A DNA stretch of 64,000 bases from Bacillus sp. FJAT-22090 (GTDB lineage Bacteria > Bacillota > Bacilli > Bacillales_A > Planococcaceae): positions 372,001-436,000 of the forward strand of contig NZ_VEBK01000002.1 in assembly GCF_007676755.1 (NCBI RefSeq), given 5' to 3'. Position 1 is the first letter of the stretch; every line of letters starts with the position of its first letter. Under the pieces are notes generated by a model, which saw only the letters and a list, made by a program, of their open reading frames with translations, was not told the DNA's origin and did not search any database. Shown here piece after piece: positions 61,664 to 64,000 of this stretch. A program made the translations under genes and the position numbers.

Positions 61664-62757
61664 TATAACTTTGCCCCTTTCTTTATTAATAGCAAGGAAA
61701 TAATTAATATCGTAAAGAAAATAGGCAATGTGTCAAAAAAAGCGCTAGCGTAGTCAAACAGTTGAAACTCCGTTAGATGACCCGTCGCAAACATTGCCAC
61801 TATTCCAAACAGAGTGACGAAAATATAAGGTGTTAAATTTTTTCTTTTCCAGTTCAAACGCTTGAATATTAAAATACTTTGAAGCAGTTTTAAAGAGACA
61901 TGCCAATGATGCAACAAAGTTAAAAAAGTTATCCCTAAGCAAGATAAAATAAAAATGAAAATCAACCGTTCGATGATTCCATACTTCATCCGAACTGTAT
62001 CACTCGTAGAAATCCAAGGAAAACTAAGTTCCTCAATGTGGTCAAACCCAATGTAGCCAATTGGTAAAAAATACGTTGTGAATAAGACAGCTATCCCCGA
62101 TAAACCAATTATTATAAATTGTTTCATGCCCACTTTTTGCTTTTTGGACAATAGTTTATTAAAGATGATGAAGTTAGCGACTCCCACAAAAATATAAAGT
62201 GAAGCACAAAAGGCTCTATAGGAGGGAAAATGATTAATGTAAGTCATAGAAATCTTAATAAAATCCCAGTCCAGCTTTTGATTTGTATAAAATTTTGTTA
62301 AAAGAAAAACAATGATCGGAATAAATATAACTAAAACAAATTCTGTCATATATGCCACACTTTTAGATTTCATCAATATTCCAAATGAAATAACAATGAC
62401 AAAGGGTAATGTGATGATATAAATGGAAGTTTCCGGCGCAAAAAAGGTTTTAATTAAAAATACATACGTAACGATTGTAATCAGACCTGCTATATACCAA
62501 CATACAAAAAAGTAAAACAGAACTGGATATGCAAACCACTTGGGCGTATATTGTTTCATCATTTGAGGCAAAGTTTTACCTGGAAACAGATTAAATAACT
62601 TAATGATAATAAATACTATAATGGGACCCAGGATACTGGCAGCAATCATCGAAATGATTGCTCCTTTTTCACTTTCGAATAATAGAATTTTTGGTACGGA
62701 TGCAACAATATTGGCAAGCATCGTAATTATAATAAAATAATAAAGAAAGCGGCTCAT
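61663..62757 (-). CDS. gerB: Spore germination permease, GerB (GerAB) family
   Basis: 364-aa amino-acid/polyamine-transporter-like protein with about ten hydrophobic segments; the B-subunit forms the germinant-binding site in characterised receptors. SRFLYYFIIITMLANIVASV (20 residues) at the N-terminus and FPGKTLPQMMKQYTPKW are typical. ATGA overlap with the gerA stop shows coupled translation. Confidence 0.93.
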   Translation of the reverse strand: MSRFLYYFIIITMLANIVASVPKILLFESEKGAIISMIAASILGPIIVFIIIKLFNLFPGKTLPQMMKQYTPKWFAYPVLFYFFVCWYIAGLITIVTYVFLIKTFFAPETSIYIITLPFVIVISFGILMKSKSVAYMTEFVLVIFIPIIVFLLTKFYTNQKLDWDFIKISMTYINHFPSYRAFCASLYIFVGVANFIIFNKLLSKKQKVGMKQFIIIGLSGIAVLFTTYFLPIGYIGFDHIEELSFPWISTSDTVRMKYGIIERLIFIFILSCLGITFLTLLHHWHVSLKLLQSILIFKRLNWKRKNLTPYIFVTLFGIVAMFATGHLTEFQLFDYASAFFDTLPIFFTILIISLLLIKKGAKL

Positions 62758-64000
62758 TGACTTTTAACCCCTTTTTCACTACTTCTACTTTTCCAATACA
62801 TTTTTAAATAGGGCTCACCAAAACTTTCTTTGTTAATCATAAACATGAGAATCCCTAAAAAGCCAAGTATAAGACCAACCGTCCCAAATAATGTCGTAAA
62901 AACAATTAGTAAATACCTACAAAACCTTATCGATAAACTAATCTCATTGATCGGGATGACAAAGCTGGAGATTGCCACTGCCGAGACAATAATAATCATA
63001 ATATTGGAAGACAGCGCCGCTTCCGTAGCTGCTGTACCTAATATTAACCCCCCTACAGTTGTTGCTGTGGCGCTTACGGCTTTGGGTAATCGAATACTCG
63101 CTTCTGTAAGAAGTTCCATAAATATGAGCATAAATAGGACTTCGATAAAAGAAGGATAGGGTACCCCAAGCCTACTTCCCGCTACAGTTAAGGCAAGCTC
63201 AGTTCGGAAAATGTCTGGATTATAGGAAGTAATTGCAATGTATAAAGCTGGCAAAGTAACACAAGTCAGCAAACCAAAATATCTCAATATCAATGTAAAG
63301 GTAGCTCCCCAAAACAAATGGTAATTGTCTTCCATTGAAACCATGAAGTCAAAAAAGATTACTGGCGCAATTATTGCATGCGGACCACCATCAACCATTA
63401 TCACTACTTTCCCGGAATTCAAGTTATAGCAAATACGGTCCGGACGTTCTGTTATTACTATATTTGGAAAAAGTGTATATTTCTTTCCATTCAAAAAAAG
63501 CTGCAGTTCACCAGCCGATTGAATTAGTGGGACATCCAACTCTTTTATCTTCTGCTGAATTGCTTTTAAGACAGGCTTCTTTACCATCTTCTCATCATAA
63601 ATGATCGCTATGTCACTATGGGACTTGTCTTTTAACGTAACTATCTCAAACTTGAGGGTTGGCTCTTTATAGCGATGCCGAATAATATTCAAATTAGTGA
63701 GAATATCTTCACTTAAAGCTTGTTGGGGTCCACTTACAGTCGGCTCCATGAGTGCTTGCTGAACTGTGCTACTATTGACTTTCTTTACATCAACCAGGAA
63801 TAGTTTATCTTGTACTGCGATTAATACATTTCCCTTTGTAAGTTCAACTAACAGAGTATCGTACGATTTAATCTCCTCAATATCTGGTGATGATTGAATA
63901 TAGGCCGCATAATGTTCCAATGAGTGCATCTCAAAAAAAGGCTTGATAATGACATTTTGTAATTTTGCAGGATCCACCACTGTTTTTAGGAAAAGGAGAA
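62754..64000 (-). CDS. gerA: Spore germination protein GerA (GerAA) family, N-terminus cut by the window edge
   Basis: A-subunit of the receptor. The frame is open to the window end, so the GTG at 63980 is not the true start; about 70 residues are missing compared with the usual ~480-500. Visible are the soluble domain (to about residue 230 of the part shown), the hallmark PNIVITERPDR and VVIMVDGGPHAIIAPVIFFD (20 residues) segments and four or five membrane helices. Which germinant it recognises cannot be told. Confidence 0.94.
   Translation of the reverse strand, partial: LLFLKTVVDPAKLQNVIIKPFFEMHSLEHYAAYIQSSPDIEEIKSYDTLLVELTKGNVLIAVQDKLFLVDVKKVNSSTVQQALMEPTVSGPQQALSEDILTNLNIIRHRYKEPTLKFEIVTLKDKSHSDIAIIYDEKMVKKPVLKAIQQKIKELDVPLIQSAGELQLFLNGKKYTLFPNIVITERPDRICYNLNSGKVVIMVDGGPHAIIAPVIFFDFMVSMEDNYHLFWGATFTLILRYFGLLTCVTLPALYIAITSYNPDIFRTELALTVAGSRLGVPYPSFIEVLFMLIFMELLTEASIRLPKAVSATATTVGGLILGTAATEAALSSNIMIIIVSAVAISSFVIPINEISLSIRFCRYLLIVFTTLFGTVGLILGFLGILMFMINKESFGEPYLKMYWKSRSSEKGVKSQ

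Overview
The window looks like a low-GC, endospore-forming Firmicute of the Planococcaceae/Caryophanaceae type (Psychrobacillus, Sporosarcina or Lysinibacillus-like). Supporting evidence: strong AGGAGG ribosome-binding sites with many GTG/TTG starts, a Spo0E-like gene pair, a gerA-type germinant receptor operon, bacilliredoxin, a proline T-box, Bacillus-style yqj gene content, and a phenylalanine dehydrogenase closest in memory to the Sporosarcina ureae/Bacillus badius enzymes. I see no tRNA, rRNA, CRISPR array, insertion sequence or prophage.

Layout. 1-2.4 kb: the 5' part of argG and a divergent old yellow enzyme (namA-like). 2.9-19.6 kb: one tight 17-gene minus-strand operon. In transcription order it encodes an FlK-like thioesterase, phenylalanine dehydrogenase, a complete 2-oxoacid dehydrogenase complex (E1a, E1b, E2, E3), a TrpXYZ-type ABC importer, and the homoprotocatechuate pathway (hpaG1, G2, F, B, C, a DapA-like aldolase, E, D). 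19.9-32.1 kb: a nitronate monooxygenase-like gene, a PaaY-like hexapeptide protein, and a second minus-strand cluster for phenylacetyl-CoA breakdown (ferredoxin reductase-like gene, paaA-B-C-D, EthD-like gene, paaF, paaG, aldehyde dehydrogenase, paaH, paaJ, paaX). 32.5-41.4 kb: an accessory stretch of small orphan enzymes (four GNATs, two histidine phosphatases, 2H phosphoesterase, NUDIX, kinase-like, GyrI-like, DUF-type proteins, cupin). 42-45.4 kb: katE and an array of four 81-bp tandem repeats, flanked by two Spo0E-like miniproteins. 45.4-54.5 kb: yqj-type housekeeping genes (yqjQ, yqjP, T-box/proC, rnz, dinB, cheW, yqjE, yqjD, methylmalonyl-CoA epimerase). 54.6-60.4 kb: a Prli42-like miniprotein, brxB, meaB and methylmalonyl-CoA mutase mutB/mutA. 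60.5-64 kb: gerC, gerB and a partial gerA.

How the genes fit together. My main inference is that 2.9-32.1 kb is one aromatic amino acid catabolic supercluster. Phenylalanine dehydrogenase would deaminate Phe (and Tyr) to arylpyruvates. The adjacent dehydrogenase complex would decarboxylate these to phenylacetyl-CoA and 4-hydroxyphenylacetyl-CoA. Phenylacetyl-CoA can enter PaaABCD directly, which fits the lack of a paaK ligase here. The FlK-like thioesterase could release 4-hydroxyphenylacetate for HpaBC and the meta-cleavage route. Each family assignment is standard; the combined route is a hypothesis from gene order. The epimerase/mutase/MeaB genes form a separate propionyl-CoA to succinyl-CoA module.
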